A DNA stretch of 64,000 bases, taken from the NCBI GenBank assembly GCA_037157565.1, contig JAZHRO010000003.1:68264501-68328500 (forward strand), in the 5' to 3' direction. Source of the stretch: Thalassia testudinum (Eukaryota; Streptophyta; Magnoliopsida; Alismatales; Hydrocharitaceae). Under the pieces are notes generated by a model that was not told where the DNA came from, did no database searches, and was given only the letters and a program-made list of their open reading frames with translations. The number at the start of each line of letters is the position of its first letter. Positions within the stretch are counted from its first letter, which is position 1. Positions 1 to 11,361 of the stretch are shown in pieces. The translations under genes and the position numbers were made by a program.

Positions 1-205
1 AAATATTTCTGGGCAAAAGCCATTAATACGGCATGTTTTGTTCTTAGTAAAACTCTCTTAAGTCCTATTATTAAGAAAACTCCATATGAGCTTTATTATG
101 AGAGGTCTCCTAGGATTTCCTATTTTAGGGTGTTTGGAAGTCAATGTTATTTATTAAACACCCGCGATCAGCTTGATAAGTTTGATACTAAAAATAGCCT
201 CCAAT
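1..205 (+). pseudogene. Ty1/copia integrase C-terminal fragment
   Basis: Frame 1 from base 1 reads without a stop through a stretch typical of copia integrase: KYFWAKAINTACFV, then KKTPYELYYERSPRISYF, then FRVFGSQCY and LNTRDQLDKFD. These correspond to the end of the catalytic core and the following GKPY-like region of copia pol. The 5' part lies outside the window. Similarity is lost near 205, where the reading passes into LTR-like sequence, so no RT follows and the piece is a truncated relic. The family assignment is by recalled consensus motifs; the exact copia lineage cannot be set. Confidence 0.8.
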
Positions 206-239
206 GTGCCTTTATCAAGCAGATTGAACTTGAGCTCGA

Positions 240-1105
240 CACGTGGCAACTCCGCAGCCCTTGATCCATGATCTAACGGCCCTACTCACCCGCTCGCACC
301 CGTTTCTCTTCATCGTGCGCCTGCTCGCTCAAAAAGAGGGCCTGATCCTCAGCCGTCTGATCTTACTATCGGATGGCTTAAAGATTGCGCCCACTGCCTT
401 TGCATCGAAGCAAGCACGTGAGAGTGCACATTTGTTAGTGCATACTACCACAGCGCACTCTAGTCATGACATGTGGTCACATCCATACCTTCTGCTCGAG
501 ATCTGACAATCAATAGCACCCACACCCACCGACTTTCCCAATATTGCGCTCAACACCACTCAAACCCATTCCCTTCATGCATGGGTTAGTGCTCTCACCG
601 TTACGCTGTGGGTAGGTTTGTGCTGAGTTTCCGCTTCTTGTGTCACTTCTCTTAGTCGTTGGATGAAAATCCAACAACTGAGATCTTCCCTCCTTGATGG
701 CATGGGGGTAGGGCGATGGCGTGGACATATTGTGGCCATTGGATGAAGATCCAACGGCCTACAGTGCATGATGAAGACGCCTTCAGATGCTGGGTTGTGG
801 TGAGGGGCAGCTGTGATGGCACCACATAGTGCCATCGTTGCCATCCATCTTCTTTTCTCTGTAACTAGTGATGTAGGCCTCCAATAGAGTTGATTTTTGC
901 ATTGTTATACTGCGATCGTTGATCTGGATCCATTCGTGTGGTTGGATCTTTCATTTGAGGCTTGGATCTCTATCATCTGGCTTTGTTGCCTCTATTCTTT
1001 TATGGGCTGCACAGGATGCTTTAGTTGTCTGATCAAGATGATTCCGAAGGCGTTGGACTCCTATCATCATCCTGATCAGATCTGTATGGTCTGATCTATC
1101 ATCCA
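240..1105 (-). repeat. Degraded LTR fragment of the family A/C type
   Basis: Read on the minus strand this has the same ordered landmarks as the A and C LTRs: an AGCCGTC..GGATGGCT foldback at 351-378, CCRTTGGAT..ATCCAACGG foldbacks near 655-681 and 734-759, a GATGGCACC..GTGCCATC foldback near 817, then the block matching GCGATCGTTGATC and GTGTGGTTGGATC at about 915-950. Both LTR ends are missing or too decayed to place. It directly abuts the copia fragment. Many CpG positions have become TG or CA, so it is old. I infer it is a solo-LTR or truncated relic. Confidence 0.65.
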
Positions 1106-1284
1106 TAGCTTCAAATCATCTGCAATTAATTTCACCTCTCTTTTAGTGCGTAAAAAGACAATATTATCTATGCAGCTAAGAAACTAACTATTATGTGAAT
1201 TACAATACTTATGCTTGCATTGTTCCTAAGTTATGCTAGAATCTAGCTTCATTCTGATGATTTAGGTCGCATGATTGCTGTGTA
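1106..1284. other. Unassigned AT-rich spacer
   Basis: There is no ORF or repeat I can support. Weak resemblance to the first bases of the C LTR (around TTATGTGAATTACAATACTTATGC) suggests it may be the decayed end of the preceding LTR fragment. Confidence 0.3.
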
Positions 1285-1657
1285 ATCAGAGAGGGAGTGA
1301 AAAAGTGCTAGAACAATAATTACAAAAAATTAAACAAAATTAGAAAGAAGGCAATTTTGATTGAATAGAATTTATGTTTTACAAAAACTTGTCGAGAAAT
1401 GCTTTTATTTGAAATTGAAGAAATAGAAACAGTAAAAGCACAAATCCTCTAGATAGTATTGGTGAAGAAGAGAGTCTTCTTGCTCCAAGCCTAGCTACTC
1501 CTTGGCTTGAAAAGAAGATCTCCTTCTCTTTTCTTGCAAAGCTCTGCAAAGTTGGTGTGTTCCTCTTTGGCAAGCACTAAGGGGGGGCGTGCCATGGCTC
1601 CTCCAAGGTGGATGCTCTCCACCTCAAATGTCTCCTCCACGAGTAGGTGTGGACCAC

Positions 1658-3437
1658 TAATGTAAACACATTTACAGTACTTAAGATGTCTATTTATGCA
1701 TGTTCTTAAGCATAGGACTGCATTGCATGATATAAATATTGCATAACATGCATCATCTTGCATTTAGAGTAGTTTGAATAAATGGATGTTAATTGTCTCC
1801 TTTTATGTGCTTGGATAGGGAAAACTTTTTATCAGGGCCTTGGATCAAAGATCCAACCGTATAGATGTGATCAGGGCAATGATTGGAGTTCAACGACTCC
1901 AAGATCGCCCAAATCAGGCATCTGTAGCATCAGATAGTGACCAGAGAACCCTAGAAGATCAAGGGCCAGGATGGTGTAAATCTGCACATCAAATGAGAAA
2001 TCCAACCGCACGGATGGATCCAGATCGATGATCGTAGCCTAACGACGCTAAAATCGAGTCAATCCGACACCCGTGGCACCATCTACAACATCCAAAAGAT
2101 GGGCGGCGAAGATGGCACCATGTGGTGCAATCTCAGCTGCCCAATCGCCTGCATGCAACCGCTGAAGCCTCCACATCCGCTCCTCTCCGCCGTTGGATCT
2201 TGATCCAACGGCTGTGAACGGCTGCACCATAAATCGTTTGCGCGACCATCCGCGCTCCGCAGCACAGTGGGCGAGGGTGTTATCGCGAGCAGCAGACGCA
2301 GGCTCGAGCTGCAGCGAGGAGGCGAGGGGCAAGGGCGTGCATTAGATCTTGATCGGGTGACCGTTCGCACTCAATAGCGTTGATGCGCTCTTGCATGCTC
2401 GTGCCTCACGTAGCATCGCACGCGTTGGGGTGGGCACGCAGCGAGCGAGCAAAGGCGCAATCACAACCATCTGATCTCGTGATCGGATGGCTGTGGATAG
2501 CTGAACCTGCGGCAGGCGTTGAGAGCGAGCAGCCGAGCAGGCACGCGTGGGCAACGGCCACTACGCCCACATTGGGGCTTTAGCGACGGTTTTATCCATC
2601 ACTAAAGACCCCTTATTTAATGTTTTAAAGATGTAATGACCAATTTGCCCCCACTCCTTGCAACTATAAAAGGAGACCTCCTCCACACGAAATTCTCATC
2701 CCTTCCTTCTCTTCTCTACTTCTCCAAAGCTCAAGAGAAGCTTGTCCCACACCCGAGATGCTTCTCGCGAGATAAAGTCCAAATTTTCGTCCCCCTTCAA
2801 AAGTGGATCCTGCGATGACGACGACATGCTGCCCCGTTCCCATTCTTCTGCTTCTTCCTCCTTCGTCCTGCTTCGTCCTCCTTTATCCTGACGTCGTCCC
2901 ATCCGGCTCATCCTCCAAGCAACCATCGAGGAGGATATTTCTCTCCCTATTCTTTTTACTGCTTTCTAGTATAGATTTACTGCTTTCTAGAGTAGTTCTG
3001 CTCATCTTCCAAGCGATCGTCGAGGAGGACATTTTTCCCTCCATTCTTTTAATGCTTTCTAAGGTAAATTTATCTTTTTCTAGTGTAATTATTTTCTGCT
3101 TTCTAATTGTAATAGTAAAACAAACAATCTCCTTAATGATGAATTCCCTGCTTATTCTACATCTCGTTTTTATTTCTATTTGTAATATTCCCTCTCTCTC
3201 TTACTCTCTCTCTCTTATATTTATTGTAAATAATTAGATAGTTTTAAATTGAATTACTTTGTGACAAATAAAAACAAACGCGTAGTTTCTAAATCAAACA
3301 TTCACCTCCCTGTGTTCGACCCGGAATTTAAATTTCGGTATAAATTTGATTTGTTGAACACGAATTCTTCGCTTTCAAGCAACAACGACAAGGTTTTAAA
3401 ACCAAACACATTAGCGTGGCAATTCGTATGTTCAACA
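1658..3437 (+). repeat. A1 5' LTR
   Basis: The LTR starts TAATGTAAACAC (TGATGT in the sister copies) and ends ..TTCAACA. In order it contains the GGATC..GATCC foldbacks, a tRNA-like segment, the TTTAGCGACGG foldback (2579-2606), a TATA box at 2665, a CTTCGTCC-rich stretch, repeats of TTTCTAGAGTAG, and a CT tract near 3191-3221. It pairs with 7672-9464. Confidence 0.93.
2579..2671 (+). promoter_or_regulatory. A1 LTR core promoter: foldback plus TATA box
   Basis: TTTAGCGACGG (2579) is followed by its near-complement CCATCACTAAA (to 2606). About 60 bp downstream is CTATAAAAGG, with TATAAAA at 2665-2671. The same pairing and spacing recur in every family-A LTR that keeps this region. Transcription would run rightwards into the leader. 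Confidence 0.7.
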
Positions 3438-3440
3438 TTT

Positions 3441-3458
3441 TGGCACCATTGCCAGGGA
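3441..3458 (+). other. A1 primer binding site (tRNA-Asp type)
   Basis: The sequence TGGCACCATTGCCAGGGA lies three bases after the LTR end. It complements the 3' end of plant tRNA-Asp (recalled complement TGGCGCCGTTGCCGGGGA), apart from three substitutions, and this primer is typical of Athila/Tat elements. Confidence 0.85.
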
Positions 3459-4621
3459 GGCAATGATCTTTGATTTCTCTTCGCATTTTGTAACTTACAA
3501 ATCATTTACCTCACTTTTCTCCTTTCTTATTGTAATTACAGGTACTCTTTCGAAACAGGCAAAAGCGGTAGATCAGAGAAAAGTGTTGTGGAAGGTTCTG
3601 TGTGTTATCCCCCACCTCCCACCCATTAGATTTCATTCCACAACATAATAATTCAAACATCAATCAACCTAGGTGTTCTTATAAACTCTAAGGTTAGATT
3701 GTTTGTTGTTCGACACCCACACCTGCCCCAACCCCCAATTAAAAAAAAAAAGAGAAAATGAAAAAAATCTCAGAGAGGTACACAACCTCATCTGATTTTC
3801 AAACTCAACCGGTAAACCAATCTTTGGAGCGGGTACACACATCCAAATACATAATTAAGTAGAAATCAGATTAGGTAATCATTTGTGCGCCTAATTAAGT
3901 GGTGCAACAGGCCAATTGGTTGAGTTGATTGGGCCACACCACTTCAATTAAAATTAACTGATCAAGTAGCTGCCACTTAGGTTCAACTCTTAGGGATCTA
4001 CCAGGCACTCCATATTCTTTTTAAGATTCAAAGGAAAACATTTTCACCTGTGCTTTCAAAACCTGGTGTGCCAATGAAATTTGTTTGAAAATGCCTAAAG
4101 TTGAATCCTAAAAGCTACTAAGCAAGATTTGAACCTTAAACTTCACCGCATCAAAAATAATCTTGCTTGAAAACCACTGGTTGTGCACACACACACAAAT
4201 CAATCAATCATTAAGGGCACAACCCATTTAAAGGGCTCATCACATTCCAAAGCACATTCAAACCTAGCCCTAAATAAAACAGAGTAGACGCTGGCCTTAA
4301 GGATTCGACTCGCTCTTCAAAGCCCAGAACGAGATTATTTTCGATTAGTCTATTTCTACTGTTCAATCTAATGTCTAGCTAGGGGAGCAGAATCAAACGA
4401 TCACGGCTGGGGGGTACACTAGGAATCGAAGGCGCAAGCCGAAGGAAGAACCTTCTCCCCAGTCCCTCCTTCTAACTGGTTGGATTGAACAGACAAAAGT
4501 AGATCAAATTGTTCCATTATCTCAAGATGGGTTTTGGGAGTCTGTAGGTCTGTAGGTTAACCCACTTAAGGACAAGTTTGATTGTTTGTATTGCAGGGCA
4601 CCATTCTTCCTCCTACTTATC

Positions 4622-6047
4622 ATGAATCCTTCCACATATTACACGCATTCCCTCTCTTTTCCTCCTGTTTTGAATTATCCTCAACATGATGATTATTCTG
4701 ACTCGTACGGTAATCAACCATCAGTTAGTTGGGATAACTCAGATTGGGGATACAATTCTAGACCTCCTTGTTTAGGGTCTAACCTTGAACACTTTGATCC
4801 TGATTTCTATCCCTCTCAGAGCCACATCGATTATAGATCGTCAACCTTTTATGAACAACCTAATACGATCTACAATCAAGAAGGATACACCGATCCTTAC
4901 CCATCCTCTGATTCACTACCTTTAGGTCATCACAACCTTTTGAACAATTTGAAATGACCTATTATCAGGAAGGGTATAACGAATCTCAATTCGTTAATTC
5001 CCCTACATTGTTACCAAACCCACCCAACGCTGAACAAACTCATTTGGTTCAGGTTAACCAAGTTCAAGATAAGGTTCTAGCTAACTTGAGGAATATCATA
5101 CAATCTTTAGAAGTTCAGCCAATACCTTACATTGAGAGATTGGAGCCCCTGATTGAAATGATTGATGATTTGAACAAGTCGTTGTTGGATTGGCTCCAGG
5201 ATGTTAAGGATAAGAACCCGGGTGAATTTCTACTTGGGAAATTAGAGAAATTGAGGATGAGATTCATGGTTGCTTTGATTAAATCATGGGATGATTCCCA
5301 GGATGAACCCTCTTCAGGAAAGTCAATGACAAAACCCGCTCAGGCACCTATTGGGGGGACACATGTTACGAGGCTAACCATATTGAATTAAAGCAACCAA
5401 TTAAGGATGATCTGGTGTCTTCACCTAAGATCCCTGAGCCGGGGTATGAGGAAACATATGTCTCCTTGGAACAGAAAGTGACAAATGATTTTGGGACATA
5501 CATTGATACGGATCCTGATTTCTTTGATGGTGAAGATTCAAGTTGCAAAGTCTCACACGAGTTTTCAGAACACGATTTTTGTGAGATGATTGGGCTTGAG
5601 GAATCTAATAGATCAATTGATAGCCCAATAATTGAGGAAACTGTTCTTAGGGCACACATTACGGATCCAGAATCTCATTTTCTGAAGGATTCAATTGAAT
5701 GCCCTGATTGTTAGTTACAACCCGTTGAGCTTATTGATGATTCTATTTTTGAGATAATTAGACCCAAGTCAACTTTGATTTGGCCACATCATTTAGACTT
5801 GGAGATTTCAGATGGGGAGATTAATATACAAGAGGTCCTGGAATTTGACATGCTGAATGTGGAGGATAGGAGCTGGGAAGTTCTAATTTGCGAAGTTAAC
5901 TTTGGAGGAAATAGAAGATTGAGTCGAAGGGTGCATATTAAGCTGAAACCATCAAATCAGAACCCTTACGACATCTATTCTAAGGATGTCCAACCCAAGC
6001 ACACATTCAACGATTATCCTTTTGAGCTTGAATTCTCTATAACCTGA
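4622..6047 (+). pseudogene. Family-A conserved ORF (unknown product), A1 copy, frameshifted
   Basis: I do not recognise this product. The ATG at 4622 (MNPSTYYTHS) is shared by all four copies and lies just after TATTGCAGG, which resembles a splice acceptor. The N-terminal part is rich in Tyr, Pro, Ser and Asn (for example NYPQHDDY and DNSDWGYNS). A central part looks helical (IERLEPLIEMIDDLNKSLL, LGKLEKLRMRF), and the rest is acidic. In A1 a single-base loss near 4910 and another near 5355 shift the frame, TAG near 5712 adds a stop, and the ORF ends at TGA 6045-6047. Nothing resembles a CCHC knuckle, protease or RT motif. It stands where gag-pol would be. Confidence 0.7.
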
Positions 6048-6710
6048 CTTTTTGGTCTTGGGTTACATCCTCATAAATCGTAGACCCGACCCCGCTTGCA
6101 TTCTGATTTTAGGTTTTGGGTAATTTTTATCCAGAACCTAAGATATTCTCGATTATGGGGTATGGGTCTGCACCACAATCTGGTCCACAACTGTGGACCT
6201 CTGCTGATAGGTCTGAAGATTCTTTTGTTTATTCTGATTCTAACCTGCACTTGTAAATTTGTTATTTCTCTTCTTTGTATAGTGTGCCTAGCTGAAGGCA
6301 CTAAATTCAGCACATATATACAGTTCTTTTTAGTTTTCATCTTAGAGTGGACCTGACATTCATGCAATTCAGGTGCTTTCTACACTTTTCCACTCTATTT
6401 TATGTCCTTTTAATACAATGAGGACATTGCATTAGATAGGCATGGGGGGTGGATATTCATCTTTGAATTCATTCGTCAGCTCCGTAGATTTGTTTTATTT
6501 TCTTTTATTAAAAAAAAAATTTGGAATTAGGAAAGAAAACTTGGGTTTAAGAAAATTTTCAATCTTAGGAAATACTACATTATGATTTGAACACAATGAC
6601 CCTTTACGTCTTTGGACTTAATTAGCCCGTGTATCCACTAAAATGTTGATTTATTTTTTGAGTTCTTGCCAACCTGAATTTTATTTTAATTGGAGTAAAT
6701 AAGTTTTGGT

Positions 6711-6729
6711 GATAAGTGCACGACTTATT
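6711..6729 (+). other. GATAAGT..ACTTATC hairpin in A1 3' non-coding region
   Basis: GATAAGT, a 5-nt loop, then ACTTATT form a 7-bp stem. It recurs at the same place in C (36413-36431) and A5 (58762-58780), where the stem is perfect. Conservation in both partner families suggests an RNA element; its role is unknown. Confidence 0.55.
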
Positions 6730-6845
6730 AACCCGCCCTCTAATTTGAGGGAATTTAGAGTTTCTAGCATCTACACACTATCTTGTCACTGACTCGTTGT
6801 TCGGTGATTTTAATGGAAATTGGGTAGCTAATGAACCTTCTAGGG

Positions 6846-7100
6846 TGATATGGTGGGCAAGTTTTGTGGGTAACGGCCCATAGGTAGGTTATCCAGAGCC
6901 CAGTCACTGGACCTTTCTCTTTTTCCTGCCCTTAGGTAAATCTTAGACTAGGGAAGCCACCTACTTAAAAAAATCAAAAAATAAAAAAAAATCAAAAAGA
7001 AAAAGAGAAAAGAAAAAAAGAAATAAACCACACTTCTCGCACGAGTATGGCTGGCAAGTTGTCGGTGGTAACAGCTCGTCGATTGGTTGTCTAGAACCCA
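6846..7100 (+). repeat. Duplicated 56-nt motif flanking an A/G tract (A1)
   Basis: Two diverged copies (about 6848-6903 and 7046-7100) of a segment with GGCAAGTT, GGTAACRGC and CCAGAGCCCA-like blocks lie either side of a purine tract at 6965-7027. The same pair and tract occur in A2-A5 and in C. Confidence 0.6.
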
Positions 7101-7651
7101 TCTCAATAAATGACTAAAAATTCTCAAACCACTTAGGAAGAAGTAGAGAAGTAGAATAAACTGGGGAGATATACACTGGATTCACCCTTGTGTTGACCCC
7201 ATAAAAAAATAAAAGTAGGGAGAAAGCTACTGGTTTTAAGGATACACCTTTAGGCAGAATTCTTTTTTTTGAGGTCACCTAGAGGTGTAGAAATCCGAAG
7301 TCTGTTTTAATTGTCGGTCAACGAGTCTCTCACATTCACAATAAGATACTTAGAACTTAGGGTTCTCATCAAATCTTGGGTGAGTTGAATGGCCGTAGAA
7401 AGCCACTCTTAAACCCTAAAATTTGAAAATAAAAAAAAAATAGAAAAGAGGAAAAAGAGAAAAAGAAATTTTTCTTTGAATAAGGTGAAGGCTTGAGGCG
7501 ATCTGCATTTTGGCAGATACTCGGGCACTGTTGTGTCTTTGAATGTTCAGATCTTAAGTAGACAATTTCTTAATGATTGAAAATAACTTATGCCCAAATA
7601 ATCCAACCTAATTCTTTTATAAATAGCATATAGTTTTTGCTAGGGACTAGC

Positions 7652-7671
7652 AAAAGATAGGCATGGGGGTA
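7652..7671 (+). other. A1 polypurine tract
   Basis: AAAAGATAGGCATGGGGGTA immediately precedes the 3' LTR. It is the expected plus-strand primer and is kept almost unchanged in C and all A copies. Confidence 0.75.
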
Positions 7672-9464
7672 TGATGTAAACACATTTACACTACTTAAGA
7701 TGTCTATTTATGCATGTTCTTAAGCATAGCATTGCATTGCATGATATAAATATTGCATAACATGCATCATCTTGCATTTAGAGTAGTTTCAATAAAATGG
7801 AGGTTAATTGTCTCCTTTTATGTGCTTGGATAGGGCAAACTTTTTATCAGGGTCTCGGATCGAAGATCCAACCGTACAGATGTGATCAGGGCAACGATTG
7901 GAGTTCAACGACTCCAAGATCGCCCTAATCAGTCATCTATAGCATCATATAATGACCAGGGAACCCGAGAAGATCAAGGGCCAAGATGGTGTAAATCCAC
8001 ACTTGAAATGATAAATCCAACCACACAGATGGATTCAGATCGATGATTGTAGCCTAACAATGCAAAAATTGAGTCAATCCGACACCCGTGGCACCATCTA
8101 CAACATCCAGAAGACGGATGGCCAAGATGGTGCCACGTGGTGCCATCTCGACAGCCCAATCGCCCGCATGTAACCGCTGAAGCCTCCACATCCGCTCCTC
8201 TCCGCCGTTGGATCTTGATCCAATGGCTATGAACGGCTGCACCTCAAATCGTTCGCGCTACCATCTGCGCTCCGCAGCGTAGTGGGCGAAGGTGTTATCG
8301 CGAGCAGCGAACGCAGGTTCGAGCTGCAGCGAGGAGGCGAAGGGCACGGGCGAGCGGGTGCGGGCGTGCGTCGGATTTTGATCGGGCGACCGTCCGCGCT
8401 CAATAGCGTTGACGCGCTATTGCACGCTCGCGCATCACGCGGCATCGCACGCGTTGGGGCGGGCGCATAGTGAGCAGGCAAAGGCGCAACCACAGCCGTC
8501 CGATCTCGAGATCGGATGGCTGTGGATGGCTAAATGTGCGGTAGGCGTTGAGAGCAAGCAGTCGAGCAGGCGCGCGTGGGCAGCAGCCACTACGCCCACG
8601 TTGGGGCTTTAGCGACGGTTTTATCCGTCACTAAAGACCCCTTATTTAATGTTTTAAAGATGTAATGACCAATTTGCCCCCACTCCTTGCAACTATAAAA
8701 GGAGACCCCCTCCACATGAAATTCTCATCCCTTGCTTCTCTTCTCTACCTCTCCAGAGCTCAAGAGAAGCTTGTCCCACACCCGGGATGCTTGTCGCAAG
8801 ATAAAGTCCAAATTTTCATCCCCCTTCGGAAGTGGATCCCGCGACGACGATGACGTGCTGCCCCGTTCCCGTTCTTCTACTTCGTCCTCCTTCATCCTGC
8901 TTTGTCCTCCTTCGTCCAGGCATCGTCCCATCCGATTTGTCCTCCAAACGACCGTTGAGGAGGGTATTTCTCTCCCTATTCTTTTTACTACTTTCTAGTA
9001 TAGATTTACTTCTTTCTAGAGTAGTTCTACTCATCCTCCAAGAGATCGTCGAGGAGGACATTTCTCCCTCCATTCTTTTAATGCTTTCTAGAGTAAATTT
9101 ATCGCTTTATAGTGTAATTATCTTCTGCTTTCTAGTTGTAATAGTGAAACAAACAATCTCCTTAATGATGAATTCCCTGTTTATTCTACATCTCATTTTG
9201 ATTTCTGTTTGAAATATTCCCTCTCTCTCTTACTCTCTCTCTTCTATTTATTGTAAATAATTAGATATTTTTAAATTGAACTACTTTGTGACAAATAAAA
9301 ATAAATGCATAGTTTTTAAATCAAACATTTACCTCCTTGTGTTCGACTTGGAATTTAAATTTTGGTATAAATTTTATTTGTTGAACACGAATTCTTCACT
9401 TTCAAGCTACAACGACAAGGTTTTAAAACCAAACACATTAGCGTAGCAATTCGTACGTTCAACA
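7672..9464 (+). repeat. A1 3' LTR
   Basis: It starts TGATGTAAAC and ends TTCAACA, followed by the target duplication ACCAC. The foldback is near 8608-8635 and TATAAAA is at 8694-8700. It is clearly diverged from the 5' LTR at many scattered sites, so A1 is older than A5. Confidence 0.93.
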
Positions 9465-10229
9465 ACCACCCTCAAAATCCTCCTCCTAGGGTAGGCACGT
9501 ACCCTAGGTATTCTACCTTTTGCCTGGCTTCTCCCTTTGGTTGTTGTGGGCAAAAGAGAGGAGAAGAGGGGAAGGCACCAAGGGGACAAAATGTCCCCTT
9601 AATCTTCTTCTTCTTCTTCTCTTGGTTGTCTATGGATGGTGGAAGTATGGTGTATTAATGGTAGCCAAAGGTGAATGTTAATGGTGGTAGGTAGGGGTAT
9701 ATATAGGAGTGGTAGGGGGTAGGTGTAGTTAATGGATGGAGGGCTAGGATGAGTTGTAGAGGGTGGTTATAGGGTCCTAGGGTTGAGAGGGGTGGCACCA
9801 ACCCTAGGTGAGAGCTTGGGTTAGGTTTAGGTTACTGTGTTGTAGGGCTGAGATGGAGTTGTAGGTGGTGGTTGCAGGGATCTATGGTGGGTTTTATTTG
9901 GTGCCATATGAGGGGGTGTTTAGGTGTAGGTTAGGTTGAGTTGGCATCAACATAGGTGTGTTAAGGGTTGGTTAGGTGGAACCAACTTGTGGATGGTGGT
10001 TGATAAAGAATAGTTTATCATCATTCTTATACATTAAAACAAACTTAGCTCTTAGAGTTTTTCTTTGCAAATGGGTTTTTGGGCTGCATTTAGGCATTAA
10101 CTAGGCTAGGCATGTATTGCATTTTCTTTTGTTGTTTTAATGTATTTTTGTGAGTGTTAGGGATGAATAGATATACAAATTCCTGAAACCCTAGCACTCA
10201 AGAAGGAAAATGGTGAAGGAGGAGCTCAG

Positions 10230-10905
10230 ACTAACTGGAACTCAGCTTGATCCAGCTCACCTCAGCTGGAACCTAGCTCACTTGGACTATGGTTAGCTCA
10301 TCCCAGCTCCATTCAGCTAATCTCAGCTGAATGGTAGCTGAAGAGATCTCATCTTAGCTCACCCTAACGTAGGTTAGCTTAGATCCAACTCAACTTAGTT
10401 GAATGTAGCTCATCTCAGCTCCCACTAGTCCACAGGGAGCTTTAGCTTGCTTAGCTGAGTTGACTGGAGTTCACCCCAGCTCAGATCTAGCTACATCAAG
10501 CTCCACTCAACTCCAGCCAGCTGAAGAAGAACTCATCCCAACTCAGGAAGCTCAAGTCAAGAACCCGGGGACTTAGCTTAGCTCAACTTGGTTGGGCTAA
10601 GCTACCTTAGTTGTCTCAACCAGCTCAATCCTCCCCAGGAGCACCAGACCCAGCTCACCTCAGCTCCATTCAATAGAAGCCAACTTACTTTAGCTTGGCT
10701 TAGTAGCTAGCAAAGAACTAGCAAGCTAAGATAGCTAGAGTTGCCCTTTATTGACCTCTTCACTAGCTGCTAGCTCCACTTCAGCTCCAGATTCTTCAGA
10801 TCTAGCTCCTCCCTCCAAACCCTAGCTCCAACACCTCCTTCTCTACTCCACCATTAGCTAAGCTAGCTTAGCTTAGCTTAGCTTAGCTATGCTCCAGCTC
10901 TCTTG
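10230..10905. repeat. AGCT-dense region of the B LTR U3
   Basis: AGCT recurs every few bases, mostly as CAGCTCA, TAGCTCA and TTAGCTT. The same composition is seen on the minus strand at 12880-13520 and in B2 at 46680-47230. AGCT is self-complementary, so the stretch can form many short foldbacks. It is not a simple tandem repeat. Confidence 0.7.
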
Positions 10906-11353
10906 GCTTTTACCACCTAAGAAACCTACCTAACAACTCCACCAACTAGCTCCACCTAAGCTCCACATAAGCTAACCCTACTTGGTGCCAACCTAGCCTA
11001 CCCACTACCTCCAAAAGACACCTTAAAGTGGTGCCAAAACCACCGTAACTACCTCCTTGTTGGCGCCACTTTTTCCCTCCAAAAACTCCCTTCATCTCCA
11101 CCACACATCTTCCCTTAAACCCATCTCCACCATCCGCATAATCCCCCCTTCTAGAATCCTAGAAGTTGGCACCGACCCATGGCACCTCTCCATGGTTGGT
11201 GCCACTTTTAGGTGTCCCTTGGCCCCCCATAACTACCCACCTTACACCCCTTAGGTGGCGCCAACCATCCTTAACCCTAGGATCACCTAACCACCTCCAT
11301 CCTCCCACCTTAGCCCTCCATTTCAAGAGTCACCCTAACCCCTCATCCTACCC

Positions 11354-11361
11354 TATAAAAA
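11354..11361 (+). promoter_or_regulatory. TATA box of the B solo LTR
   Basis: TATAAAAA lies between the GGTGCCAA-rich U3 and the GAGAGAAGAAG transcribed region, which suits an LTR promoter. Confidence 0.6.

Larger units (their letters stand above)
1658..9464 (+). mobile_element. A1: complete non-autonomous Athila-like LTR element
   Basis: Two direct LTRs (1658-3437 and 7672-9464) flank 4.2 kb. The 5-bp target duplication ACCAC lies at 1653-1657 and 9465-9469. A tRNA-Asp-type PBS follows the 5' LTR after TTT, and a purine-rich tract precedes the 3' LTR. No gag-pol is present; the only coding remnant is the conserved family-A ORF at 4622-6047. The first LTR base pair has changed from TG to TA. 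It sits inside the minus-strand B LTR, in the opposite orientation. It is intact in structure but the ORF is frameshifted, and mobilisation would have needed enzymes from another element. Confidence 0.93.

Noticed and set aside
243..506. 87-aa frame after the copia fragment
   Set aside because: It overlaps the decayed LTR fragment and its palindromes, and has no link to the integrase frame.
2803..3237. 144-aa hydrophobic Leu/Phe/Ser-rich frame, with relatives at 8832-9212 and 22896-23321
   Set aside because: It lies wholly in the transcribed part of A LTRs, is driven by TTCTGCTTCGTCC-type repeats and CT tracts, and changes frame between copies. It has no domain.
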